From Mariannaea sp. PMI_226 (taxonomy: Eukaryota; Ascomycota; Sordariomycetes; Hypocreales; Nectriaceae), in assembly GCA_024336345.1 (NCBI GenBank), contig JANFOG010000012.1, positions 992,001-1,056,000 on the forward strand: DNA of 64,000 nt. Direction: 5' to 3'. Below, piece by piece: positions 33,047 to 44,021 of this stretch. The number at the start of each line of letters is the position of its first letter. Positions within the stretch are counted from its first letter, which is position 1. The position numbers and the translations under genes are program-made. Under the pieces are notes generated by a model, which saw only the letters and a program-made list of their open reading frames with translations, had not been told where the DNA came from and ran no database searches.

Positions 33047-33670
33047 TTACTCTTGAGTCGAGATATCCTCAAGACTCCTTGGCACAATTGTCCACCCATC
33101 TGCCGTGAATATCAACTCCCTTGGTACCCTCACCGATTCCGGATCCACATAGATGTCCACGAACATGCTATCCAGTCCAAGATTGTCGGCGCGAAAAACG
33201 ACGCATACTGTGCGATCGTTCACTGCGCCCAATCTGCTGCATTGCATCTATGGACAGTATTAGCATCTGTCTTTACTATCAGTGAACGACGGCTAGCCCC
33301 TTGCGTATTGAGCCTTGTTCACGAGAAATGGCGCCTCTGAGGATAAGACAGTCGTCTTGACTTCAATGTAGTAAGTTGGCTTCCCGTTCTCCCACCCCCT
33401 GAGTCGAGATACTCCTTCTTGATGAGAAGCTCCGTAATTAAGCTGGCCGCGTCAGGGTATACGACATCTAAAGCGTTGTGCCGCTTCACCACGAGTTTCC
33501 ATTCCCATATTCTAGATGAACCTTGGTATATGGTTGGATATTGCAACGCCATTTATCCACGGAGAGCCCGAGACGGGGACTAGTTGGAAGGTCTAAACGC
33601 TATAGTAACTCAACAACCGGTGTGGAACGGTTAAGCATAGCATCAAACTTGAATGCATAGGCAGCAGCGT
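33047..33670 (-). pseudogene. Degraded NO VEIN/DUF3883 domain of GHKL copy 2
   Basis: Three broken minus-strand segments align to the C-terminal exons of copy 1. The first, VELL-stop-RLD...VDKWRCN...KVHLEYGN, has TAG at 33600-33602 where copy 1 has Lys. A different frame then gives LDVVYPDAASLITELLIKKEYLDS. A third frame gives GKPTYYIEVKTTVLSSEAPFLVNKAQYA. The last switch sits at a G5 tract (33395-33399); one added G restores the frame. The donor expected after AQYA is GG instead of GT (near 33298), and the acceptor before VELL is CG instead of AG. The final exon (33047-33256) is intact and ends in a stop. This is therefore a relic continuous with the upstream gene. Confidence 0.85.
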
Positions 33671-33696
33671 ACTTATATAGAGATTTTGTGTCACTC

Positions 33697-36600
33697 CTAC
33701 TCAGATATCTCTTTCGGTCTGCCTCTCATAATGCAAGCCTGCATAAGGTTCGCTTCCTCTAGGTCGAGGAGTGCCCTGCTACGTCGTAGCTCAATAATCT
33801 TTTCCATGAGATCAACATTCTGTGAGTTAGGCTCTATGAGCTGGGGCTGTTGAAATGGCGTAGACGGGAGTGGTCTTGTAGCCAGATCAACTTGTTGCCC
33901 TGGGGCCGCGATGAGAGGTCCCGTAGAATTAGCCTGAATCTCCCAATTACCAGAAGCAACTATGATGCTCGTGTTTTCTGATGCCTCCGTTGTAGGAAAT
34001 GAGGCGGTACCAACAATGTCGGTCGTACTACCATCCCCGTTTGTAGTTAAGCCGTCGTAGTCCTCAGGAGAATCTTCTTGAGGAGGCTCTGTCAAGAGAC
34101 TTTCGAACTGTTCGACTTCATCACGATTTGCAACATCGATAGCGACTATTCCAAAATCTTCTAGGGCTGTTGGTAGCATCCGTAGAGGAGCAAGCAAGAC
34201 AGTTCTTGTCGCCTTGACTCCGCTCCAGCTAAGACCCCGTGGTGCCTGAGTAGGTAAGTGGCCCATAATCCACGCGAATAGCCATCGACCAAGCTTATTT
34301 GTGAAAGCATAGTCTTGTTCGTCCTTGTTCCTTGGCAAATAGATTTTGAGACTTGATTCATCGCCGTCCACGCATACACTGGGCCTATTGACTTTGACTT
34401 CATGTGAATGTCCGTCCTGAGAGAGGATGGCCTTGCAAATTATGCCTTCGGTCTCATAGATCTCGCTATCTTTCAAGACTTCGTACAGTCTCTCCACGGC
34501 GCTGGAAGATCCGGCGCGAGGGCTCTCAAAATGAACTGCGATTCTAATATAGCTTCCGGTCAGTATAATTCATATGGCCGAATGAGGTGGAGGTTAGAAA
34601 CTAACCTGAGAAGGGCATGGGCTCGGTTTCGAATTTGCCGATTCACATTTGTGATTAATATGGCTTCTTTACCGTCAAATGAGGTTATCGAGCTTGCATG
34701 ATTCGAAACGTATCGCTGATTCATTTGAGTCCATTCCAAAAAGGGCTGGAGGCGAACGACCTCTTCAAGTTTGAAAGAAAGAAATTTCACCTTCCTTGAG
34801 AAAGCTGTCCTGAGCGATTCGCGGTCCGGGACGAAGAAGTCGGTGGCAGCCGATGCGCAAGTTACGCTCCCGTTGGGATGTTTGACTGGAAAAATGTTAA
34901 GTTCTACCAGCTCCTTTGGATTTGGAGGGTTGCGTTCCGTTATTAGTAGTGAGTTCACAGCCCATATAGACTCAATAACGTCTCTCTCCGAGACCTGTGC
35001 CCTGCTGCCCGCCTCCTTCAACTCCTCAATAGCCATGGACAGAGTTACTAGCCTGACGTCTAGAAACCACACAAATAGGTCTTCAAGCTGCTGATAAGCT
35101 TTGTCGAGTGAAACTCCCGTCCTCAATGTGACAGCACCTGACCATACACACTCTGATACCTTATGCCAATCCTTTCCGCTACCTGTAGGAAGATATATTA
35201 GGTTGTTGTCCTCAAAGGCCCTCCTGTTTCCGTAATTAGAAAAATTGTACCGTGTCTTGATATGAGTCTCTTATACGAAGTGAATCAACCTCCTCAATAA
35301 TGTGTATCTACTTACTTGAACTCATTGGGAAAGGTGATACTCTTCGATCGAATACGTCTCAATGCCTCGTAGATATCCATAATGAGGTCGCTGTCTTCGC
35401 ACCCAGAGTTTCTAAGGCTCTTCAGCTCGTCGACATAAGTTTCCCAAGTACAGTCTGGGATTTTAAGAATGGTTTTGAAAAGTATAGCTAAAGATGAACC
35501 GCGTGTGACACCTGACGGAAGAAGCGAACCGTAGAGTCGTTCCAATGGGAACTTCGTCTTCATATTGTGCTGCGATCTCCATACACAATCACTGGAGTAA
35601 GCCCAATCACAACCGCGTTCAGCGTGAGGGGTGTAGATGCACTTTTTCTGTTGAAACATGCTCCTTTACAAGGTGAGTGAGTGGAATATAGCCGTGTTGT
35701 TGGGTGACATACCTGATTTTCTCTGCTGCTTCGCTACGATCCCCACTTTCTAGGTATTTGGACTGAATATGATGGTAGAGATCAACAAGTTTGCTCATGC
35801 TCGGGGAAAGACTTTGATTTTGGAGTGCATCCAGAACATATTTCAACATGTCCAAGGCAAAATCAAGTTCAGTTTTAGGCGTGCCTACTTTGAGCTCCTT
35901 CATCAATTCCATCCAAGGGAACTGACTAGTAGGCCCAGTGGTCTCGGTGTCCAATTGTAGCCAAGGGAAGAAAACGTCGGGCCCAACGAAGCGCTCAACT
36001 GTTCGTTCCAATTCCTCTGTAGGAAAGTAAGCATCCTTCAGCAAGGCGAATCGATTGTCCCGAACGAGAACCTCTGTCTCTCGGAGATGCTCTGCAAGAT
36101 CGGATGGAATCGCCTGAGAATCTCGGTACCAAATACAGAGAGCGCCGAGGAATTTATCAGGCCTATGCTTCTGTAGGTATGCCACGTCATAACTCAACTC
36201 GCCCTCATCAACAGAAAAATCCAAATACCTCGACACAGCTAATTTTTCGTAAAACCAATCAGACCACGTTAACTCATGCTTTTGGGAACAAGGAATGGGG
36301 TCCTTGAAGTACTCATTGTTAACGAAGAAGAGACCACATCCTGGAGCACCGGCTCCTGGATTGGATCCTGGGGCGGTTCTTCGGGTTAGGACTCGGGGAC
36401 CGTAGGCCTCATCGTTAGCAATGTAGAGGTTCACTTCGAATGCACTCCCCCAATGCCCATCATGATCGAATATTTTCAAATTCGAGTAATCCGGTTCAGA
36501 AGGATCTTTTAGGTGCTCTGAGCGGTAAAGAAAATTGAGGTGTCGTTTCGAAGCTTGGACAGAAAGGATGCTGGTAGAATCAATGTTGGTGTATTTACCG

Positions 36601-38526
36601 AGGATTTGGCTTCGAACGAGCTTCACTGGCGCTCTCTGTACTCCCAGACTACTGAAAAATGCTAATCTTTCCTGATTCGTCACGCTTCTTGATACTACGC
36701 GAAGATTGATATCTGAAGGCACTTCAACGTCGCCATGTTTCGCAAAGTAGATAGGGCCTGATGATGCCGAGACCCAAGAGCCATCTTGAAGAGGTATAAG
36801 GTCTATTTTCTTCATCATTTCGGGATATTTGGTGAATGACCCACGGGAAAGAATACTGTTCAAGAAATTAGCTACCTGGGTGTGCCACCCCTCGTTTGTA
36901 TTTGGCGACTTCATTCGCGATGAGAAGCAGCTCCTGAGATCATTCTGTAGCCATTCCAGAACAGATCCCATACCCACATATTCAAGGCCATATTGCCTTA
37001 ATATTTTCAAATCTTCCTTTTTGTACTTCTGCGATATAATTATCTTTGAATCGCCTTCGTCAAATAACGGCTCTCCATCCCTATCAACGAAACTGGATGG
37101 AAGACGCACGAGTTCGGTTATGCCCCGTAAGTCGCAACTGTTCCGGCTATACAAAACAGCCTCATGGCCAAGCCTGGCGTCAATTTTGCAAATCAACGAG
37201 AGCCACAGAGGCGACCAGCTTTTTTCATTCCTGCCTGGCAAGTATCTCATCCACTGATATCTCAGCGTCTCGTGGAGACAGAATTGCAGTACCGCTTGGA
37301 CAAAGGCTTCCACTATGCCATCGAGTAGGCTGTGATTAAAGAGGTTATCTTGGATAATATCCTCACGGTTCTCATCAATGACAAAGTCGGCGTGTATGAT
37401 GAAATTGAACCCAACCGGTCGCACAGGGAGAAATGCAAATACTTTCTGGGCCTCAACCAGGGGCAGTAAAGTCTCAGAGAGTGGGAAAGCTAGCACAATT
37501 TGAGGTTCTGAGTATGTACACGGCTTCTCTTCTTCTTCGGCGTGTTCTTTGGAGTCAATTTTGGTCAGATTTGTCGCCTGGTAGGTGGTCATATGAAAGA
37601 GCTTCGTCTGCTTCGTCACCGACCCATCGTGAGCCGTACTTGATTTTGTAAGAACGGCGTGATTCGGCGTTTTCGTGCTATCGATCGTGTAATTTTCACT
37701 GGATATCTGTTGACCATTCTCGCTGTAATATGCTACATGAATCCTTTTCAGGTTTTTCATGAAAAGCAAAATCGTCTCCGGAATGTCAGAAAACTGGTCT
37801 TTGATAGCAGCTCGGACATCCTTCTTTGTTTCCACAGCTCCGTTCTTGTGAAGGTGCAAGGTCGTTCTCGTTATTCTTGGGTCAAGCCCTTCGTCGGGGA
37901 CCTCCCATGATGGAGATATCATTCCAAGCCCCGAGTCTTTGCTCTGATGCTGAAAGGAGAAGGACAAGCCACCTGATTGAATGTGGGCCTTCCATGCTAC
38001 CGTGAAGACGGACTTGAAACCGATACCCTTCTCCCTGGTGCTGGGTTGGCCTGAAGCGGGCTTTGAGCTTCTCCCGGTGGCGCAGATTGCCTTGAGATTG
38101 TCTTCATTGAACCCATCCTCATTGCATTCCATAACCACCCGTTCAGGATATACATGAAACGAGACATACGGCGCATTTCCAGACGCGATCGCCTCTCCGT
38201 ACGAATTGTCATCAGCATTTCGAAGGAGCTCAATAACAAAATGTGCCTTGCTTGTGTAAAGATTTTTTGCAAGCCTATCAGTAGTAGTATTAGAATACAC
38301 GTCGCCAACTTTTTACTCAAGTCAAGGTATACGGGTTGTAATACCTAATGATACTAGGCCCGATTAACTGGTGTTGCAGCATGAAGGCTTCCTCAACTTC
38401 GCGGCGGAATATTGGATCCGGAATGCCCTCCCGGAATTTGTCGGCACCAACGTAGCCATTCTGCTTCCTGATCTTGTCGAGAAGTTGCTGAGCACTTGCG
38501 CGATCGCGAGGTCGATTCGTAGCCAT
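33697..38526 (-). CDS. GHKL/HSP90-like ATPase, NO VEIN-type copy 2, C-terminally truncated
   Basis: Five exons close to 1518 residues: 38345-38526, 35713-38274, 35316-35663, 34606-35223, 33697-34543. The acceptor before the third exon could also be 3 nt further on. GHKL boxes are intact: ELLRNADDN (76-84), CNEDGF (111-116), REKGIGF (141-147). The middle region parallels copy 1 throughout (for example FAFLPVRPVGFNF, KFLSFKLEEVVRLQPFLEW). Intron positions match copy 1, except that copy 1 has one extra intron after residue 345. The frame ends at 33697, before the DUF3883 domain, whose relic follows. The copy may be a truncated but expressed ATPase or a pseudogene in decay; the long undamaged frame favours selection on the ATPase half until recently. 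Confidence 0.8.
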
Positions 38527-40134
38527 TTCTTTTGTCGCAATAGTGTATGAAGTCAAGAGTAGCCGTACGGGGCTGGTGAGCTAAGGACTGCAGAAAGAAT
38601 CTCCTCTTAACCAAAGCAAAACCCATGGGCAGTGGATGCTGAGATATTTACCTCATGTGAAGCGATCCAGGGTCAGTCAGCCTGGGGTTTGTCACCAACA
38701 AGCCCCCACAAACAACGGGCGCTTATCACCAACGGGCGCGTACAACCAAAGGGTCTACAACCAACAGGCCGTGCGAATCAAAATTTCACCCCTTTTTCAA
38801 TAACCCTGCAATTGATCTCTAGAGGATTAGAACTGCTTCTCTATGAAGAAAGCTTACACTGTGTCGCAAGCAACGCTGTGGCTGCAATTGCCATCCTTCA
38901 ATTTCCCCAACCAATTAAGCCAGGATGGAATGGAGACTTCTACAACAAGAGATTAGGGTCAGTTCGCGCCTTTGTTTCCCCTTGAGTTTCATATGGCACA
39001 CTTGTAAACAGTGATATACCGGAATACCTTAGCTCTCAAGTGGAGCGTTCCATTTTTGCGGTTAACAACACTCGTCTTCTCACCAATCCTACACGGGACA
39101 TATTTGAGACACACCTTATTTTGATATCACTGCAGGTTCTGCGGAAGGCTCCATAGGTTCCGAGCAATTAGCGCTTACGAGCACATAAGACCGATGTGAT
39201 TCTGCAAGCCAAATTCCAGAATCCGTTTAAATCTAACCATTTGACAACAATTAGTGATGTTCCAATCATTTTCCTGCCAGGATTATGGCAACTTCCCTCT
39301 CTTCCTCTCTTACTACTGACACACTAGCAAAAACGACGCAACAAGTATCACGGCTTAAAAACCTTCGTAGTTGCTTACCTCACATCTGGTTTCTGATGCT
39401 TATTTTGTGTCTCTGGTTCCTATATGGCTTTTCATGAGTCTGAGCACGACATCTCCATACTCATCGTAGGTCTTTTGTATCCAACATCCAACTAAATGGC
39501 TCCGTCGGGCCCATACCTCTGTTGTTGACAGTTCCACCCCCGGAGAGTCTCGTGGAGGGTTGCTGTTTTGTAATGGGCTGATCCCGGCGGTTGAGAAAAC
39601 GGGTTGTGAATAAGGATCAACGGATTCTAGTAGAGCGTGCTAGAATTGCAGCAAACATCAGTATGTAAGGCAGCCTGCAGCCGGCTACTGACAAAAGGAT
39701 ATATAACATTTTAAATTTATTATGTAATACTTTCTAGTTATGCATGGAATCCACTGGATATATCAGTATTGAACGCTATAGGACGAACTTCTTAATTATG
39801 CAGTGGCCTTTAAAGCTAGTATATAATAGACCAGGCCAATTACCACTCTCCTTGTTGACGCTTGCTTGTCACAAACCATTACATGTGTATCACCGGAAGC
39901 TATTGTTGACACCAGATAGTACACCAAGGATATCGCTTGAGTTGACCCGATACTCTCCTTCATTAGAAGATCTAGGACACCTAACTCACACCTCGGCAGC
40001 TGAACTAGTCACCACAGTGTACACAACCAGATGTTAACAGCTCATCAGAGCCTGTCGCCCGGCATCATCATCCCAGGCACTACACTAGCTCTTCACTTCG
40101 AGATCAGAAGATATGGCGCCAGTTGATATACAAT
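38527..40134. other. 1.6-kb intergenic region
   Basis: Promoter of GHKL copy 2 on the left, including a degenerate repeat, and 3' flank of the secreted-protein gene on the right. A 97-codon ATG frame at 39744-40037 (+) has no recognisable features. Confidence 0.5.
38687..38770 (-). repeat. Degenerate ~17-bp repeat array upstream of GHKL copy 2
   Basis: Read on the minus strand, about five diverged units share a core like GCCCGTTGGTTGT (GCCTGTTGGTTGTAGACC, CTTTGGTTGTACGC, GCCCGTTGGTGATAAGC, GCCCGTTGTTTGTGGGG, GCTTGTTGGTGACAAACC). They lie about 160-245 bp before the copy 2 start codon, so they could be clustered regulatory sites or a decaying minisatellite. Confidence 0.6.
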
Positions 40135-41966
40135 CTAGTAGATTGTACGTCCCCAAGTTTTCATATTTTGTGTGGTTGGGCATTGGTACTTGGGGCTCTG
40201 AAACTCGTCCATGTGCGCAGCGTTGATAAAGGCTTGCGTAACCGTATGGTCATTCTTGCAAATTGGACCACACCACATGGGCCTACTGTTGCCTCCGTAC
40301 GGCTGCAGAATCTTGTCGGCATTATCAAACCCAGGGTTACCGTTGTTGACAGCCCAACCAATATCGCATACCTACGGGACAAGCAAAAAAATGTTAGTTG
40401 CGTAAACCGATAGGAAGCCCAATCTGGCCACCAAGAGAACCAAAAATTAAAACATACTGGAATTGTAAATGTGCCTTCCCATGCGGCACCGATTGCAAAT
40501 GGATTGGCCCAACCGTTCGTAATCGCATCTTCCACTCGACTCAAAGCGGTTGAAGAGCTGTAGTTAAACATGGCAACATTGTATGAATCGACAGAGGAGC
40601 TGATTACATTCTGGTTGATGTTAGACAGACCTTGGAATAGGCATGCCAATTCATACATACCTGAAGCGTAATATTGGCATAATCTCCGGATCCAAGCATG
40701 TCCATTCCGGGAGGCTGAGTCACCCAGCCGTACTGTGAACCGAAATTGCCCTCATGCCAGAAGTACAAGTACCATGCAGTATTGTCGCTGCGGCAAAACT
40801 TTGCTTCTTGGGGGCCGGACCCAAGACCATTAAAATCGCATGGCACGCCTCCGACAATGAAGACCTTTTGTGCAGTCCAGAGGGTGTTGATAGCCTTGGC
40901 GGTAACGATGGTGTCGTAGTGGTTGATCGCCGTGTTGACATCAATGCCTGGGCGATCCAGGAAGCTTCCATGGCTGATAAAGGAGCGTATGTCGTGTTGG
41001 TCAACTGATTGGCCTCCAGCCATCAAGGTGTTTTGCAAGTCGATCGTTCCTTGGATTCCTGTCTTGAAATAATCCGCGAGGGCTTTTCCCAGATCGCCGG
41101 CTGGGGAGGGAGTTGACACGCTAATGAACTTGTGTAAGTGGTGGGTTGATAAACTGAGTGGGTAAAAAGCTTTGAGAGAGGGATATGAGCAACAGAATAT
41201 GCAACCTACATGCCAATTCTGTAATTAAAGGCATTCGCCAGTCCTCCAGCTGTCACTGCTAATGCTGCGCCAATAGCACCGACGACAAGACTGACGGCTC
41301 CAATTGCGCCACCGATAATACCGATGGCTATGGCGATTCCATTGATAGCTGTTATCAGAACATGTCAGCGCGCGCTCAAAGTTCATATGGTCAACATCAC
41401 CCTGCGTCAGGTTTGATATTACCTTCTTCCAATGCAAGCGCGGTGAGAGGAGGCGGAACTAGGAAGAACTTTGAGGCCCAGTCAGGTGCCATCAGTGCCG
41501 CAAAGATTCCAGCATCCGTATAGGCCTCTTGAAGCCCCTGGAAATGGTTTGCCAGGTTCTGAACCGACAACATAACGTAATAGGCGGGCTCCATATCATG
41601 CCCGGCCTCATTCAACGCTTTGTTATTGCATACGTTTAAGTCGCAGTTGTTGTCCTGGCCACCGTTGTCGCGGCAGAGAAAGTCGGAGACGCCCAAGAAT
41701 TGCTGACCGAGTGCCCCGGAGAGCCCTTGATTGTTGTTCTCCGAGAACGACTGCGAATTATTGTTCCACCAGTTATTCAGCCAATCCTGAGTGTTGATTG
41801 CGTCCCAATCTGAGTTGTTTGGGTTGAAATACTGCGAAACAGGTCCGCATGATCCAGGCGAGCTCGATAGCACCTGGTCAGAAGGTGTATCTGGTGTAGG
41901 AAGTGCCCTTGCTGGAATAAAGAGGGCGAACATGAGTAAACGCCCATACTGGAGCAGCGGAGGCAT
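40135..41966 (-). CDS. Secreted protein with central Gly/Ala-rich hydrophobic segment (DUF7872-like, unverified)
   Basis: Five exons give 510 residues: 41423-41966, 41210-41348, 40661-41120, 40458-40610, 40135-40371 (introns 50-89 bp). The start is the ATG at 41966, because it begins a good signal peptide (MPPLLQYGRLLMFALFIPARA). The N-terminal domain is Asn/Trp/Gln-rich with Cys pairs. Residues ~183-227, largely on their own exon, form a long Gly/Ala/Ile stretch (IAIGIIGGAIGAVSLVVGAIG) that could insert into membrane. A C-terminal domain with Cys and Trp follows (CDFNGLG, WYLYFWHEGNFGSQYGW, MWCGPICKND). From memory it resembles an uncharacterised fungal secreted family; I cannot confirm the name. 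Function unknown. Confidence 0.75.
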
Positions 41967-43488
41967 TGCTAACAAGACGAGCCGGCAGAAAAGGTACCAA
42001 TAGAGGTAAAATGATACAAAGTCTTTAAGGATAGAGTGAAGGACTTTACAGCTTGAACTCGGATTGAGAGATACTGTGGAAAACGAGAAAGTATCAAACA
42101 AAGGTTGGCAGTCTGAAATCCAATTGATCGTTGACGGTCATTTATAGATTTTTGACGAGCAGGGTATGGAGATAGACGGATAGATGCACACGAGTTGTTA
42201 AACCTGGGTAATCAATGTGCACGTGTCTCCTAAGACTCCGCCAGAGAGTTACAAAATAACTCACCACTCTATCTAATTTCCTGTTCTCAGAAATTAGTTA
42301 TGACGTCGACCTAGATCCGTCTCATGGACATCTTGTCTTCAAGATTACAATATCAGGCCTTCTACAACGAAAAGGAAGCAAGCACAATGTAACCGGCTAC
42401 GTCACCTAGAAAGTTAGACCTACTGGGTTCGATTGAGTATGGTGGAGGCTGACAGGATATCAAACCAAAAGTGCATATATGAATTCAGGGGTATGTCGAG
42501 GAACTAGATGATTACGACTCATACCATAGCACTTTTTGTTTTCGTCCCGGCCAAGAGAGAGACACCGATGCGCATGAGAACCTTTGTAGCGAAGCCGTTT
42601 CAAAAGAAAGCTAAAAAGCACAGCCTCAAAGCTCTATGTCAAAGTTGAGCAGCATTGAAGCGTGTTCTGGAGAGGATCATCATTAGCAAAGCTCTGGTAA
42701 GCACCTTTTCGCTACACCGGATACGGAAGTTGAATCACATGGAGATACGGCTAGCAGACACAACACTAAGTAGTTGAGTTGTAGTCACAGCTTAGGTTGT
42801 AGAGTGCGAGCAATGTAGCTACAACATTGCCTTGCTTCATGTAAACCAGATATTTCTATGTACTGCAATACCTAGTTGTATCTCTACGCGAATACCATTG
42901 AGCACCCCCATACTCCTGAATCCATTACTAACTTTAATACTTGCGGATATACTATCAAAAAGTCCCTCCGCCAGGGTGTCTTGATTTAAAGCGGCCTAGG
43001 CTAGGTAGTATACTAGGTGTCTGAACTGCTCAACGGCCGCTCCAGTGAGGCTACTATCCAATATACGATCCATGACGTCTCTCTTCGCTAAAGGTGTGAG
43101 ATATGCGCGCCATTTTTCGACTAAGACTAATTTCTTTTTTCGCTCTCAGACTTCTTGTATTAAAGCTATCTGCTATGCAGGGAATTGTACTTGCGTGATT
43201 TTTTCCAAGCTGGTGTATCGTAAGCTTCCTCGGTCCTTTTGCTCTGGGCACAATTTCCAAATACGCAATGCATCTAGCCTCTCCAAGGGCCCAAGCTGAA
43301 ATTGTGAGGGTTGGTCATCGAGAGAGAAAAGGATAGATGTGACCTATCAACCCAGCTTCATTTTTTTTTATAATCAACGCATGCCACTTAAACACATTCC
43401 TCCCACCACAGGCTACGGCAACATCACATCTCTTTTTTTTTCTCAAATTACACTCCATTCCATTATAGCTGCAGTTTCCATCTAAGAA
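41967..43488. other. 1.5-kb divergent intergenic region
   Basis: Lies between divergently transcribed genes for two secreted proteins and so contains both promoters. No additional gene is seen. Pyrimidine-rich TTTTTTTT tracts precede the 43489 start. Confidence 0.5.
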
Positions 43489-44021
43489 ATGAAGCCAATT
43501 GCCGTTTTCTTCACCTTTCTATCAGTTGGCAGTAGTGGCGCTGTTTCTGGTGCTGCTACTAACACGCCGGGAAGAAGATATGACGAACCAGAAGTTCCCG
43601 TCACACTTTGTTCAGGTACTCATCAGTCTGGGAACTGCATCGCATTTACCATGAAAGATGGGCACTGGTGTTAGTTTTCCCCTTACTATCAGCAAATTAT
43701 CTATCTATCTCTCTAAGACCAAAGGGAAAAAACAGGGAACTTTGACGACCCGAACCTGAGCAGCGTCAAGGGCGCTCTCGCGTCAATCTATCCACAGGAC
43801 AGTAAATATGCGTGGCTCATATGCGGGTACGTAACGTTTTGTGTATATGAGGTATCGAAAAAACAGTACAAAGCAAACTAACAGGTGATTAAAATGACAG
43901 CGAAGGGAACGGCAATGGCCTTTGTCTTCCGATTTATTCACCTGGTTGCGATGATCTCTCGGTCTTTGGATTTAATGGTTTGACTGCTTCGATCAGACCC
44001 TTTTTGCTACCTTCCTCCTAG
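43489..44021 (+). CDS. Small secreted Cys-rich protein
   Basis: Three exons (43489-43669, 43736-43826, 43901-44021) give 130 residues. A signal peptide (MKPIAVFFTFLSVGSSGAVSG) is followed by a mature domain with VTLCSGTHQSGNCIAFT, FDDPNLSSVKGALASIYP, AWLICG and GLCLPIYSPGC. The two-motif layout of short strands and paired Cys resembles the beta/gamma-crystallin-like small secreted proteins of plant-associated fungi. That is a structural guess. The product could be an effector, antimicrobial or wall protein. The first donor (GGT|GTTAGT) was chosen because it gives an uninterrupted GHWWNFDD. The other donor tried hits a stop. Confidence 0.68.

Noticed and set aside
33256..33310. Splicing of the copy 2 tail through the GTCGTT downstream of AQYA
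   Set aside because: That donor is preceded by an in-frame TAG, so it cannot rescue the DUF3883 reading; the domain is treated as a relic.
38632..38985. 117-codon plus-strand frame
   Set aside because: It starts with GTG, covers the repeat array and promoter of GHKL copy 2, and has no recognisable sequence.
42421..42440. GGGTTCGATTG, B-box-like
   Set aside because: The T-stem does not close and no matching acceptor arm is found within 100 bp.
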